From NCBI GenBank assembly GCA_018657645.1, contig JABHWT010000081.1, positions 1-33,478 of the forward strand: DNA of 33,478 nt. The letters are read 5' to 3'. This document shows, piece by piece, positions 8,455 to 17,911 of this stretch (the first letter of the stretch is position 1; each line of letters starts with the position of its first letter). The notes under the pieces were generated by a model that saw only the letters and a program-made list of their open reading frames with translations, was not told the DNA's origin and did not search any database. Source of the DNA: Halieaceae bacterium (lineage in GTDB: Bacteria > Pseudomonadota > Gammaproteobacteria > Pseudomonadales > Halieaceae). The position numbers and the translations under genes were made by a program.

Positions 8455-11400
8455 ATGAAAGTTGAGATTTATATTCTGATCATATGTGTTGCGGCGGGAA
8501 CTATGAAAACTGCCGCCGATGATATTGATATTTATCTGGATAGTACATCAAACCCCGGAGCTTCCTATGTGCACCTTACGCTGGATTACCAGTCCGGTGT
8601 TTTTGAAGGTCTCTGTACTTATGGTGATTCTTGTCTGCCGCCGTTTATGTCGGCACAAACCTATGACAATCTCGGTCCTCATGCGGCGTCGGATACCATA
8701 ACCCGCTACGATGCTTTGGTGGCGATTATGACCACAATTATTGATAATCCGTTGTTTGGGAATGTCTACATGTCGCTCCTTATTTCCAATTCGGTAAATG
8801 GCGGGACGGTACTGGAAGGTTATAAGAAACTAGGCGATCGCGGCGCTGAATTGATCGCCACAATGCGTCAGATTGCCGCTCCTAAAAATAGTAGTGAGGC
8901 GCATAGACTGCAACCCAGTGAGACCTACTATGAATGGTACCGGTATATTAATGGCGAGGCTGTCGAAAACGGGACCACGACTGAAAACAACTTTGGTGAA
9001 ACGAATTTTCCCGGCTATGACAGGTCCATAATCACCGGGGGAACATACATACCGCCCTTCATCGATATCAAAGCCTGCACAAAATTCATCTCAATACTGA
9101 TAGCGATGAATGGTGCAGATCAGGATGGCTCATTGAGCAACCAGATTGCAGCGGATATGTCAGGGTCGGCGTCGCTTTCGTTCGAGAATATGATGAAGTA
9201 CATGCACGACAGTACATCGGATCTAGTCTCTGGTATCGAAGGCGTTCAGCACCTGGCGAAAAGTGTGATTATTTCAAGTTCCGATGGCGCAGCGGTTACG
9301 CAGGGTTGGGTCAGAGCTGGCGGAGGCGAGTCTTCGCTGGATATTGACAAGCCTGCTCAAGTAGAGCGCGCCTTGCACCTGGCATTTAGTGAGGTGCGCA
9401 GCACAAGTAGTACCTATATGCCCGCTTCGGTACCCCTTAGCGCATACAATCGCGCCGAGTCACTGGACAATCTGTTTATCGCCCTGTTCGAGGCCCGATC
9501 AACGCAGCGTTGGCCGGGCAACATCAAGAAACTCAAACTAAAGGACACCAATGCGGATGGTATGTTTGACCAAATTGTTGATGCGGTCGGTGATCCAGGC
9601 TTTGAATCCTCAGGTCCAAATATGGGGCGCATTCGATTTAGTGCGGTGACTTTCTGGACCGATCCGTCGGCACTTCCACCCGGCGATGGTGTGGCTATAC
9701 CCACTATGGCTGACGGTAGGGTGGTGGCCAGAGGCGGTGCTGGTCAGAATATAGTTGGCTTCCTTGATGATGGTGTTCACTGGATAGGCTCAAGTAACGG
9801 TGGTGCTGATTCAGGCTTTGGCTCCAGACAGATTTACTTTGAACCAGATTCAATTACAAGCGGTGCAAGTAATGCGCTTGTAGATTTCAACTCAGACCAT
9901 CGCACTGCGACAGCGCTGCAAAATTTGTTGGGCGCATCGACAGTTAGGGGCGCACAAGATCTTATTCAATGGGGGCGCGGAAGCGATGTAGACGATGAAG
10001 ACGGTGATGGAAATAAAACCGAGGCGCGGTCATGGATATTTTCGAACGTCCTTCACTCGCGGCCACTTGCCCTGAATTACGGAGCCGTTGGTGGCTATAG
10101 CGAGGGTAACCCCAATATCCGTTTGTTTTTGGGGACGGGAGATGGAATGTTTCACATTATTGAGAATACCAGAATTGATGGAAGCGAATCCGGTCGGGAG
10201 GTACTGGGGTTTTACCCCAGAGAAATGCTGGCCAATATTGCAACGCAAAGAATCAATACTGAGTCGAGTTTTAAGATGCGCTACGGCGTAGATGGCAGCC
10301 CTGTGGCATTTGTCGTCGACGTCAACAATGATGGCAATTTGAATAAGCCAGATGGTGATGAGGCCTATGTCTATTTCGGTCTGAGGCGAGGAGGTTTCAG
10401 CTATTACGCTTTGGATGTGAGCGATCCTACTTTGCCCCCTACACTTAAATGGAAAATATCACCCACTACCGGGGGTGACTTTGATGGTATGGGTCTTACT
10501 TTTTCCGTTCCCGTAGTTGGGAAGGTGAAATATGGGGGCCACGCCAGGGATGTACTGATCTTTGGCGGAGGATATAACGGGGGCTGGGATTCGAACTATA
10601 CAGCCAGGGTGGGTAAAGACGCAGGCGACGAGGATGATGTCGTTGGCAACGCTCTGTTTATAATCGATGCGCGAACAGGAGAATTGATCTGGAAGGCGGT
10701 GAACGGCTCGAAGGTTGCTACGGACAACACCTACTATCACAAAGATCTAACGGATAGCATCCCTTCAAGTGTGACTGCATTGGAAAATGGGAACGGTATT
10801 GTTGATCGCCTTTATGTCGGTGACACCGGTGGCGCAATTTGGCGCGTGGATCTGCCGGAGGGCTCCACACCGGAGCACCGGAAAAATAATTGGTATATTT
10901 CCAAATTTGCAGAGCTGGGAACCGATGGCTTGACCACTGATCGCAGGTTCTTTCATCCGCCGGATGTAGTGAGAACTTTCGATGACAATGGAAATTTCGA
11001 TGGTGTGCTGATCTCAAGTGGAGACCGAGCCCATCCCAATGACCTCGATGTCGTGAATTACCTTATCTACATTAAGGATCGCAACACGGCAAGCGGAGAT
11101 CATACGGTTAGATTTCGCGCGCCGTTAACTATTAGCAGTGCACACCTGCCCGATCAAACTTCGTGTATAAACGGAGACGAAGGCTCTGGCAATTGCGCAA
11201 CGTCGCTGCCCTACGGTTGGAAAGTAGAGCTAAAAGATGAAGGTGAGAAGGGGCTGTCGACGCCGATAGTGGAAGCAGGCAGAGTATTTTTGTCGACGTT
11301 TTCTCCTGCCTCCGGGGCAACCGACTGCATACCGACAACGGGGCAGGGGTCTGTTTACCTGGTTAATTTGGCTGATGGCACAGCGGTTTACAATAATAGG

Positions 11401-11595
11401 CGGCGCTACGACATTGGTCCCGGTATTCCCCCCGGTGCGTTGGTAGTTGGCAATGCGCTTTTATTGCCGGGTGGAGGCATATCTGTCAATGATTCAGACG
11501 GTGATGGAGATTTTAAAATTGAAAAACTCATACCTGGTCTGGCTGGGGGGCTGTATCGAGTGTACTGGCGCGAACCGGGCATTGATGACCTCTAG
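8455..11595 (+). CDS. pilY1: Type IV pilus tip adhesin / biogenesis factor PilY1 (PilC-like)
   Basis: PilY1 is a large secreted protein that caps the pilus tip with the minor pilins and takes part in adhesion and surface sensing. The product has 1046 residues with a signal peptide of about 21 residues (MKVEIYILIICVAAGTMKTAA, one residue past DDIDIYLD, the usual mature start). The N-terminal 300 residues are a diverged von Willebrand-like region. The C-terminal half is the PilC-type beta-propeller: SNVLHSRPLALNYG, LFLGTGDGMFHI and YVYFGLRRGG are family blocks. A calcium-binding loop DVNNDGNLNKPDGDE lies near 622-636, and other DxDxDG-like loops occur (DTNADG, DEDGDG, DSDGDGD). A second in-frame ATG (8503) follows the same GAACTATGAAA sequence but would remove the signal peptide. 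Confidence 0.9.
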   Translation: MKVEIYILIICVAAGTMKTAADDIDIYLDSTSNPGASYVHLTLDYQSGVFEGLCTYGDSCLPPFMSAQTYDNLGPHAASDTITRYDALVAIMTTIIDNPLFGNVYMSLLISNSVNGGTVLEGYKKLGDRGAELIATMRQIAAPKNSSEAHRLQPSETYYEWYRYINGEAVENGTTTENNFGETNFPGYDRSIITGGTYIPPFIDIKACTKFISILIAMNGADQDGSLSNQIAADMSGSASLSFENMMKYMHDSTSDLVSGIEGVQHLAKSVIISSSDGAAVTQGWVRAGGGESSLDIDKPAQVERALHLAFSEVRSTSSTYMPASVPLSAYNRAESLDNLFIALFEARSTQRWPGNIKKLKLKDTNADGMFDQIVDAVGDPGFESSGPNMGRIRFSAVTFWTDPSALPPGDGVAIPTMADGRVVARGGAGQNIVGFLDDGVHWIGSSNGGADSGFGSRQIYFEPDSITSGASNALVDFNSDHRTATALQNLLGASTVRGAQDLIQWGRGSDVDDEDGDGNKTEARSWIFSNVLHSRPLALNYGAVGGYSEGNPNIRLFLGTGDGMFHIIENTRIDGSESGREVLGFYPREMLANIATQRINTESSFKMRYGVDGSPVAFVVDVNNDGNLNKPDGDEAYVYFGLRRGGFSYYALDVSDPTLPPTLKWKISPTTGGDFDGMGLTFSVPVVGKVKYGGHARDVLIFGGGYNGGWDSNYTARVGKDAGDEDDVVGNALFIIDARTGELIWKAVNGSKVATDNTYYHKDLTDSIPSSVTALENGNGIVDRLYVGDTGGAIWRVDLPEGSTPEHRKNNWYISKFAELGTDGLTTDRRFFHPPDVVRTFDDNGNFDGVLISSGDRAHPNDLDVVNYLIYIKDRNTASGDHTVRFRAPLTISSAHLPDQTSCINGDEGSGNCATSLPYGWKVELKDEGEKGLSTPIVEAGRVFLSTFSPASGATDCIPTTGQGSVYLVNLADGTAVYNNRRRYDIGPGIPPGALVVGNALLLPGGGISVNDSDGDGDFKIEKLIPGLAGGLYRVYWREPGIDDL

Positions 11596-11617
11596 GGCAC
11601 GTCTGATTAACTCGGTA

Positions 11618-12091
11618 ATGGCTCAGCGGAGTCTCTGGTGTGCACTGGCAAGGCGCAATGCGGGTGGGTTTACTCTGATTGAGTTAATGATTGTTGTGAC
11701 CATCGTGGCAATAGCAATGACATTGGCGGTACCCGCGTATCAGGAGCATATTAGAAAAGCCAAGCGGACTGTAGGGAGAGGTGAACTGCTGACTGTTCTT
11801 GCCAGGCAGGAGCAGTTTTTTGTCAACAACAAACAGTATTCTACCCTTTTAACCAATCTGGGCTATAGTGCGAGTCCCTATGCGATTTCCTCCAATGGTT
11901 CGAAAGTTGCGGTTGATGATTCGAACAGAAGTTATTTGATTACTCTAACCAACGCTTCGCCCACTGGTTATACGCTGAATGCAGTTCCACAACTGGCGCA
12001 AGCGACCGATCGGCGCTGTGGGACATTGACCATAACGTCTACTGGGATCCGGTCCCAAAGTGGCATGGCTTCGGCCTCGGAGTGCTGGTAG
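11618..12091 (+). CDS. pilE: Type IV pilin-like protein PilE
   Basis: This minor pilin has a standard class III signal: MAQRSLWCALARRNAGG/FTLIELMIVVTIVAIAMTL, with the +5 glutamate. The globular part carries the PilE-like block QEQFFVNNKQYSTLL and ends with a disulfide-type cysteine pair (RRCGTLT then ASECW). I chose ATG 11618 because it gives a 17-residue leader (157 residues); ATG 11585 overlapping the pilY1 stop is possible, and neither has a strong ribosome site. It is the last gene of the cluster, converging on pilR with an 18-bp gap. No pilY2 lies between pilY1 and pilE. Confidence 0.85.
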   Translation: MAQRSLWCALARRNAGGFTLIELMIVVTIVAIAMTLAVPAYQEHIRKAKRTVGRGELLTVLARQEQFFVNNKQYSTLLTNLGYSASPYAISSNGSKVAVDDSNRSYLITLTNASPTGYTLNAVPQLAQATDRRCGTLTITSTGIRSQSGMASASECW

Positions 12092-12108
12092 ATTGCGTCA
12101 GAGGTACA

Positions 12109-13470
12109 CTAGTCATCCAGTCCGAGCTTCTTCATCCTATAACGCAGACTGCGAAAACTCACTCCCAGTAATTTTGCAGCGTTGGTTTTATTCCAGCGCG
12201 TGTCCTCCAGGGCCTGGTTGATAAGACTGCGCTCAATTCCTTCAAGATAACCCTCCAGGTTGCCTCCGGCATCATGATTTTGTAGTTGCTCACCGCTACC
12301 AGGGGTCGTTTCTGTTTTTGCCTGTGCGTTACTAAATTGCAAATCGTCGGCCGATATAGGTCCGCCCTCAGACAGTGCCACTACCCGCTCCAGCATGTTT
12401 TCCAGCTCCCTCACATTACCGGGGAATGCGTATGAAGTGAGTGCCGAGACAGCTGAGTCATCAAGTTCTGGTTGTTGGCGGTCACCCGTGGTATTAATAC
12501 GCCTCAGTATTGCTCGGGCCAGTTCTGGAATATCCTCTGCGCGCTCGCGAAGCGGTGGGACATGTACATCGATAACATTGATCCGGTAGAACAAGTCACT
12601 GCGAAAATGGCCTGCGGAAACCTCCGCGGTAAGGTCCTTATGGGTAGCGCTAAGAACCCGAACATCGGCGGCCTGCTCCGCGGCAGAACCTACCGGCCTT
12701 ATGGCTTTTTCCTGAATGGCGCGCAGAAGTTTTACTTGCATTGACAGTGGCAGGTCGGCGACCTCGTCCAGGAATAGAGTGCCACCGGACGCAGCCTGAA
12801 ACAGGCCTATCTTGTCCTGGTTTGCCCCCGTGAAGCTACCTTTTATATGGCCGAACAGCTCACTCTCCATCAACTCTGGTGGAATTGCTCCGCAGTTAAC
12901 GGCAACGAATGCTCCCGCCGCTCGAGGTCCATTTTTATGAATGAGACGGGCCACCACTTCTTTTCCGCTACCCGACTCTCCGCGTATATGCACAGGTGCC
13001 TGGCTGCGAGCGAGCTTTGAAATCTGCAAGCGCAGGCTCTTAATGGCTGGCGCTGAACCTATTAGCTCTTGATCAACGGCGGCACTTTCTCTGCTTGCAT
13101 CGTCGCCTAATTGTAGGGCCGTGATGACCAGACTCCGCAGGCGTTCGAGTTCGATCGGTTTGCTAATGAAGTCGAAGGCGCCAGCTTTGAGGGCAGAGAT
13201 CGCAGTCTCAACGCTGCCATGGGCAGTGATCATGGCAACCGGAATATGTGGATGATCTCGCTGAATATATTCTACCAGGCTGATTCCGTCGCCATCCGGT
13301 AAGCGCATATCGGTGAGACATAGATCGGGCAGGACTTCAGCTACCATGCCCTGGGCCTCACCCAAAGTTGCTGCACTGTGGGTCTCCAGGCCCATTCTAC
13401 TTAGTGTAATGTCGAGTAATTCGCGAATATCGGGCTCGTCGTCCACGATCAATACGCTTTGATTAGCCAT
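12109..13470 (-). CDS. pilR: Sigma-54-dependent type IV pilus response regulator PilR
   Basis: PilR is the response regulator that activates pilin transcription with RpoN. The 453-residue protein has a receiver domain with acidic pocket D10/D11, phosphoacceptor D54 (LTDMRLPDGDG) and K104, then an AAA+ domain with Walker A GESGSGKE at 164-171, the sigma-54 contact loop GSFTGA at 211-216 and Walker B FLDEVADLP. A Fis-type helix-turn-helix (NKTNAAKLLGVSFRSLRYRMKKLG) ends the protein. GSFTGA replaces the more common GAFTGA, as I recall for PilR. AGAGG precedes the ATG. It lies 26 bp after pilS, so they form an operon. Confidence 0.95.
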   Translation of the reverse strand: MANQSVLIVDDEPDIRELLDITLSRMGLETHSAATLGEAQGMVAEVLPDLCLTDMRLPDGDGISLVEYIQRDHPHIPVAMITAHGSVETAISALKAGAFDFISKPIELERLRSLVITALQLGDDASRESAAVDQELIGSAPAIKSLRLQISKLARSQAPVHIRGESGSGKEVVARLIHKNGPRAAGAFVAVNCGAIPPELMESELFGHIKGSFTGANQDKIGLFQAASGGTLFLDEVADLPLSMQVKLLRAIQEKAIRPVGSAAEQAADVRVLSATHKDLTAEVSAGHFRSDLFYRINVIDVHVPPLRERAEDIPELARAILRRINTTGDRQQPELDDSAVSALTSYAFPGNVRELENMLERVVALSEGGPISADDLQFSNAQAKTETTPGSGEQLQNHDAGGNLEGYLEGIERSLINQALEDTRWNKTNAAKLLGVSFRSLRYRMKKLGLDD

Positions 13471-13496
13471 GCTTTGCCTCTGCTGTACCTGGACCG

Positions 13497-15122
13497 CTAG
13501 TGCGCGCGCTGACTCATAGAAATTCGAAAACAGCTTTTGCCTTGATCTGTGGGTCGGTAATCCAGGCTCGCATTGTTAATTTCACAGAGCTCTTTACACA
13601 GATACAAACCCATACCACTTCCCTCCTGTACAGTAGTAAAGAAGGGTTCGAATAACTTGGCCTGGTCTGCCGGGGTAACTCCTGCCCCGGCATCGATAAT
13701 ATCCAGCAAACACCTGTGAGAAGTAAAATCCAGGCTAACTATGATTTCCGCCACCTCACTGCCAGTTGCCAGCTTACTATGGCGAAGGGCATTGTCCAAT
13801 AAATTGGACAATATCCGTTGCAGATTTTCAGGGTCGAACTCCACCAGTAGCTCCGGGTAGTCGCAATCAACAGTAATCACTACCGGGTGTTGACTTGATT
13901 GTAAGTAGGCTGCGACCATTTCTTCAAGCCAACTGGCAATAGACAGATACTCTGGTTTGGGAGGTTCGCGACTGGAAATTTGTATGACACTCTCGACAAT
14001 TCGATTAACGCGTCCGCAGTGATGCAAAATAATTTCCGCCATGCGCTGGTCTGAGTCCGACAGCTCAGGGGATTCCTCCAACAATTGGGCCGCATGGCTG
14101 ATAGCGCCAAGAGGGTTTCGAATTTCGTGGGCGATGCTAGCAGTTAGTCGACCCAGCGAGGTGAGTTTCAGCGACTGTGCATACTGGGTGACCGGTGTGT
14201 AATCCTCGACAAATACCAACGACTCCTGATTGGTACTGGGCTGAAGGTCCCGGAAGTTGGCGATTACCGGAGGTGCTCCCTCCATTACTGTAAAGGGTTT
14301 TGCCTTGTGCAGACCAATGCCCTTCCAGTGTTCAAATTGATAGGCCAGCTCGGGGCTGTAATCAGCCAGTTGGCGGCCGTGCTCCATCGAAACCGGCCGT
14401 TCGGGAGCGAGTAGGCCGGTGGCTGCTTTGTTCATAACCCGTACTATGCCATCATTTCCAACCAGCAGAATTCCGGTTTGCATGTGCTGTACAATCTGCT
14501 CGTTTAAACGCTGCAGGTTGTACAGGTCGCTTGCGCGATTACGTGCCAACTCTTCGGCACGCCCGAGGCGATGGGCGATAAATTGCACCAGTAGCGAGAC
14601 GCCAAAAAATAGCAGACCCAGCAGGCCAGCGGGAAACAGCGCGTTAACAGTAAGCTCATGTAACGCAATCAGGCGCAATGTGTCCGCCAGGGTTGCCAGT
14701 ACGCTAAGCGCAGCAATCAGGGTCGCCAGGGTGCGGTTGGTAATGAGCACAGCGCTGGCCGCCACCGTAATTATCAGCAGAATAGGTAAACCGCTGCTCA
14801 TGCCACGGCTGCTACCAGCCAGAAGCGTAATTGCCAGAATGTCGATCAGAAATACGATGAATAGCAGATTCGGATTACGATTCAGGCGGGTAAACAGCGA
14901 CCCCATTAAGATAATGCTGGTTGCGAGGTAGGCCAGGGCGACACCGATGTACAGTCCAGGATTTAAAACACCTACCAATTGCCGGGTGTTGGGGCTGATT
15001 AACATGATCAACAACACAATGGAGAGCAGCGAGCGGTAGCCGACGTAAATCCGAAATAAAGCCAGATCCTGGTCTGTCGAGGGCTGATTGCCGGGTTTAG
15101 CTAATATAGCGGGTCGATTCAC
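13497..15122 (-). CDS. pilS: Type IV pilus sensor histidine kinase PilS
   Basis: PilS is an inner-membrane histidine kinase that phosphorylates PilR and senses pilin levels in the membrane. The 541-residue protein has six hydrophobic segments in residues 25-185, a PAS domain around 205-310 (MQTGILLVGNDGIVRVMN), a HisKA domain with H332 in SIAHEIRNPLGAISHA, and an ATPase domain with NLLDNALRHS, DAGAGV and GSGMGLYLCKEL. The start is GTG 15122; an in-frame stop lies further upstream, and no clear ribosome site precedes it. In P. aeruginosa, pilSR and the minor pilins point the same way; here they converge. Confidence 0.94.
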   Translation of the reverse strand: MNRPAILAKPGNQPSTDQDLALFRIYVGYRSLLSIVLLIMLISPNTRQLVGVLNPGLYIGVALAYLATSIILMGSLFTRLNRNPNLLFIVFLIDILAITLLAGSSRGMSSGLPILLIITVAASAVLITNRTLATLIAALSVLATLADTLRLIALHELTVNALFPAGLLGLLFFGVSLLVQFIAHRLGRAEELARNRASDLYNLQRLNEQIVQHMQTGILLVGNDGIVRVMNKAATGLLAPERPVSMEHGRQLADYSPELAYQFEHWKGIGLHKAKPFTVMEGAPPVIANFRDLQPSTNQESLVFVEDYTPVTQYAQSLKLTSLGRLTASIAHEIRNPLGAISHAAQLLEESPELSDSDQRMAEIILHHCGRVNRIVESVIQISSREPPKPEYLSIASWLEEMVAAYLQSSQHPVVITVDCDYPELLVEFDPENLQRILSNLLDNALRHSKLATGSEVAEIIVSLDFTSHRCLLDIIDAGAGVTPADQAKLFEPFFTTVQEGSGMGLYLCKELCEINNASLDYRPTDQGKSCFRISMSQRAH

Positions 15123-15290
15123 AGAGGGGCAGCCGAGCGTATTGTTGAGCTTAGTGTATCAGGCATGGACGGGAAAAACGCTCACGATTTGGCCTCTATG
15201 GTGGCGATGTATAGAGTTGTAAAGCCGGGCTGGCTATGGGCCGCGCTTTCGCGGAAAATAAGCACTAACTAGTCCAAGCAGAGATAAACT

Positions 15291-16922
15291 ATGAGTACCT
15301 TGAACATCCTGATGGCACAGATGAACACGCTGGTAGGGGATTTTGAAGGCAATGCCTGCAGGATTATTGATGTAATGGGGCGAGCGCAGCAATGCCACGA
15401 GACTCCCATTGTTGTGTTCCCCGAATTGACTCTCTCGGGTTACCCCCCTGAAGATTTATTATTGCGCCCGAGTATTGCGCTGCGGGTAGATCAGGCTTTG
15501 GAGCGTATTTGTAGCGAAATTGAAGGCGAGGCATACGCCATAATCGGTTACCCACGTAGGCGAGGAGAGGCTCTTTACAACGCGGCAGGCGTCATTCATC
15601 GCGGAGAAATTATTGCGGAGTATTACAAGCAGTGCCTACCCAATTATCAGGTGTTTGACGAGAAAAGGTATTTCAGTCAGGGAAGCAGTCCCTGTATTAC
15701 CGAGATTGAAGGGGTCAACGTTGCACTTAGTATCTGCGAGGATATCTGGGAGCAGGAACCGGCTGTGCAAGCAGCTGCCGCGGGGGCGCAACTGCTGGTT
15801 AATCTCAATGCCTCTCCCTACCATTGCGGCAAGCTTAGGGAGCGCTGGGAGCTGGTGTCGGCCAGAGCAAAGGAAGGAGATTTTCCAATTGTGTACGTCA
15901 ATCAAGTGGGTGGACAGGACGAATTGGTGTTTGATGGGGGGTCATTCGTTGTCTCGGCAGACGGGCAGGTGGCTGCTGCGGCACCAACATTTCAGGAAGG
16001 CGAGTACGCTGTGCAGCTTGATTTTGGTGGGGGGCCGGCCAGGGTCATGGGCATGGATGTGGTGCCACCACGTAACGATCTGGAAAGTACCTGGCAGGCG
16101 CTCGTGCTGGGAGTGCGGGACTATGTTAACAAGAATCGGTTTTCCGGTGTGGTTCTGGGCCTGTCCGGAGGGATTGATTCTGCGCTTACTTTAGCCGTGG
16201 CAGTGGAGGCGTTGGGCTCAGAGCGGGTTGAAGCGGTCATGATGCCCTTTCGCTACACCTCTCGAATGAGTGTGGAAGATGCCGCGGAGCAAACCGAGCT
16301 GCAGGGCGTAACCTACAAGGTTATCTCTATCGAGCCTATTTACGAGGCTTTTATGGCGAGTCTGAAGGAGGAGTTTTCGGACACAAAGCCCGATACCACC
16401 GAGGAGAATCTGCAGGCGCGGTGCAGAGGGGTCTTATTGATGTCAATATCCAATAAGAAAGGTCTTCTGGTGCTGACTACTGGAAACAAGAGTGAAATGG
16501 CAGTGGGTTACTCTACCCTTTACGGTGACATGGCAGGAGGTTTCGATGCTCTCAAGGATGTACCTAAAACACTGGTATATGACCTGTGTCGATACCGCAA
16601 TTCCCTGGGGCCTTGCATTCCGCAACGAGTGATAGATCGTCCGCCATCGGCGGAGCTGGCGCCGGATCAAAAAGACGAGGATAGTCTGCCACCCTACGAT
16701 GTTCTGGACCGCATACTGGAGCTTTATGTCGAGCAGGATTACAGCGCCGAGGCAATAATCGCAACTGGAATGGATCGGACCCAGGTCCAGCGTGTTCTTC
16801 GCCTGGTGGATGTCAACGAGTATAAGCGACGCCAGGCGCCCATAGGTGTTCGCCTTAGCCGTAGGGGCTTTGGCAGAGATCGGCGGTACCCCATTACCTC
16901 GGGCTGGGTTATCGGCGACTAG
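15291..16922 (+). CDS. nadE: Glutamine-dependent NAD+ synthetase
   Basis: NadE amidates nicotinic acid adenine dinucleotide to NAD+. The 543-residue protein is the two-domain, glutamine-using form. The N-terminal nitrilase-type glutaminase shows the catalytic triad E45 (FPELTLSGYP), K113 (YYKQCLPNY) and C149 (LSICEDIW). The C-terminal synthetase has the ATP pyrophosphatase P-loop LGLSGGIDSALTLAVA, TTGNKSEMAVGYSTLYGDMAGG, and ends in RRYPITSGW. The start at ATG 15291 follows AGAGATAA. It lies between pilS (divergent) and bamD (convergent, 10-bp gap) and is probably transcribed alone. In P. aeruginosa this position is not occupied by nadE, as far as I recall. Confidence 0.96.
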   Translation: MSTLNILMAQMNTLVGDFEGNACRIIDVMGRAQQCHETPIVVFPELTLSGYPPEDLLLRPSIALRVDQALERICSEIEGEAYAIIGYPRRRGEALYNAAGVIHRGEIIAEYYKQCLPNYQVFDEKRYFSQGSSPCITEIEGVNVALSICEDIWEQEPAVQAAAAGAQLLVNLNASPYHCGKLRERWELVSARAKEGDFPIVYVNQVGGQDELVFDGGSFVVSADGQVAAAAPTFQEGEYAVQLDFGGGPARVMGMDVVPPRNDLESTWQALVLGVRDYVNKNRFSGVVLGLSGGIDSALTLAVAVEALGSERVEAVMMPFRYTSRMSVEDAAEQTELQGVTYKVISIEPIYEAFMASLKEEFSDTKPDTTEENLQARCRGVLLMSISNKKGLLVLTTGNKSEMAVGYSTLYGDMAGGFDALKDVPKTLVYDLCRYRNSLGPCIPQRVIDRPPSAELAPDQKDEDSLPPYDVLDRILELYVEQDYSAEAIIATGMDRTQVQRVLRLVDVNEYKRRQAPIGVRLSRRGFGRDRRYPITSGWVIGD

Positions 16923-16932
16923 GCGAGGTAGA

Positions 16933-17802
16933 TCAGATTTTGGGACGATTGTTGAACTGCGGAGGCCTCGGGGGATCGAATAGTCCAAAGGTTGCCTTGT
17001 TAATCCAGGAGCGCTGCAATCCATCGAGCGTGTAGACACTGCGGTAGTTACCTTCATCATCCAGGGAAGGGTGTGAGGGGTAATTGAGAGCCAATACGTC
17101 AATGGCATCCTGGGCCAGATCGTCCAGGCCCAGTAGAATGTAGCCCTGAGCCATTACTGCCAAGCCATCACTAACTGCTGGTGTCCGTTGAAAGTTCTCT
17201 ACCACGTAGCGACCGCGATTCGCCGCTGCAAGATACGCCCCCCGTCGAAAATAGTAGTTTGCGACATTTATTTCCTGGCGGGCGAGCAAGTTGCGCAGGT
17301 GTACCATTCTGGCCTTGGCGTCTGCGGCAAAAGGGCTGTCCGGGAAGCGTGATATTAGCTGAGCAAATTCAGCAAAGGCCTCTTTCGCATGGTTGGTGTC
17401 GCGCAGGGTCTCATCTGTTGGCAGGAAGCGAGAGAGGATGTCCTGGCCACTGGTGTAGGCCGCCAGGCCCTTCATGTAATAAGCGTAGTCTACGCTGGGG
17501 TGCTGCGGGTGTAGTCGAATGAAGCGGTCGGCGGCCTCAACGGCTGCCTCGTGTTCGTAGGCGCCGTAGTGGGCGTAAATAAGCTCTAATTGGGCCTGCT
17601 CGGCGTACTTGCCGAAAGGGTAGCGAGACTCCAGCATCTCGAGACTACGTACGCTTAAATCAAAATTCTTGGTGCGCATGTAGCGCTGTGCTTCCTCGTA
17701 CATCTGACGTTCTCCGGTATCGGCGGCGATATCGGGGAGTTCGTCGTTGCCAGAGCAGCCAAGGATGAATAGGCTTAATAAAAAGATCAGAACGTATTTC
17801 AA
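16933..17802 (-). CDS. bamD: Outer membrane assembly lipoprotein BamD
   Basis: BamD is the essential lipoprotein of the BAM complex that inserts beta-barrel proteins into the outer membrane. The signal is [16 protein letters not shown] with the lipobox FILGC, followed by five TPR-type helical repeats (for example [18 protein letters not shown] and [24 protein letters not shown]). Four in-frame starts are possible: TTG 17820, TTG 17814, GTG 17811 and TTG 17802. I prefer TTG 17802 because GGTGGA lies four bases upstream and it gives a basic n-region; starting at 17820 adds MNLVES with a glutamate near the N-terminus. It is divergent from rluD, the same arrangement as in E. coli and Pseudomonas. 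Confidence 0.92.
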   Translation of the reverse strand: MKYVLIFLLSLFILGCSGNDELPDIAADTGERQMYEEAQRYMRTKNFDLSVRSLEMLESRYPFGKYAEQAQLELIYAHYGAYEHEAAVEAADRFIRLHPQHPSVDYAYYMKGLAAYTSGQDILSRFLPTDETLRDTNHAKEAFAEFAQLISRFPDSPFAADAKARMVHLRNLLARQEINVANYYFRRGAYLAAANRGRYVVENFQRTPAVSDGLAVMAQGYILLGLDDLAQDAIDVLALNYPSHPSLDDEGNYRSVYTLDGLQRSWINKATFGLFDPPRPPQFNNRPKI

Positions 17803-17824
17803 AGATTCCACCAAATTCAATATC

Positions 17825-17841
17825 TACAGTATGCTACTGTA
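17825..17841. promoter_or_regulatory. Perfect 7-3-7 inverted repeat between bamD and rluD
   Basis: TACAGTA-TGC-TACTGTA is a perfect palindrome with a 3-nt spacer in the 109-bp gap between the divergent bamD and rluD. It lies close to the bamD start and could be an operator or part of the bamD leader. It is not a LexA box, whose half-sites are oriented CTGT...ACAG. Confidence 0.35.
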
Positions 17842-17911
17842 ACATAGTGTAGGGAAATAGAATGTTACGGGCCGTATTTAACCACAGGCTGGTCGATGCT
17901 TAAACAGGAAT

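Noticed and set aside
12101-12112. GAGGTACACTAG at the end of pilR, identical to the right tip of the element at 273-284
   Set aside because: Only 12 bases match, they encode the normal pilR C-terminus and stop, and no partner inverted end is seen nearby.
14419-14931. 170-codon plus-strand frame inside pilS
   Set aside because: It is a shadow frame of the clearly coding pilS, with composition imposed by the other strand.
17825-17841. LexA (SOS) box near bamD
   Set aside because: Half-sites are oriented ACAG...CTGT, opposite to the CTGT-N8-ACAG consensus.
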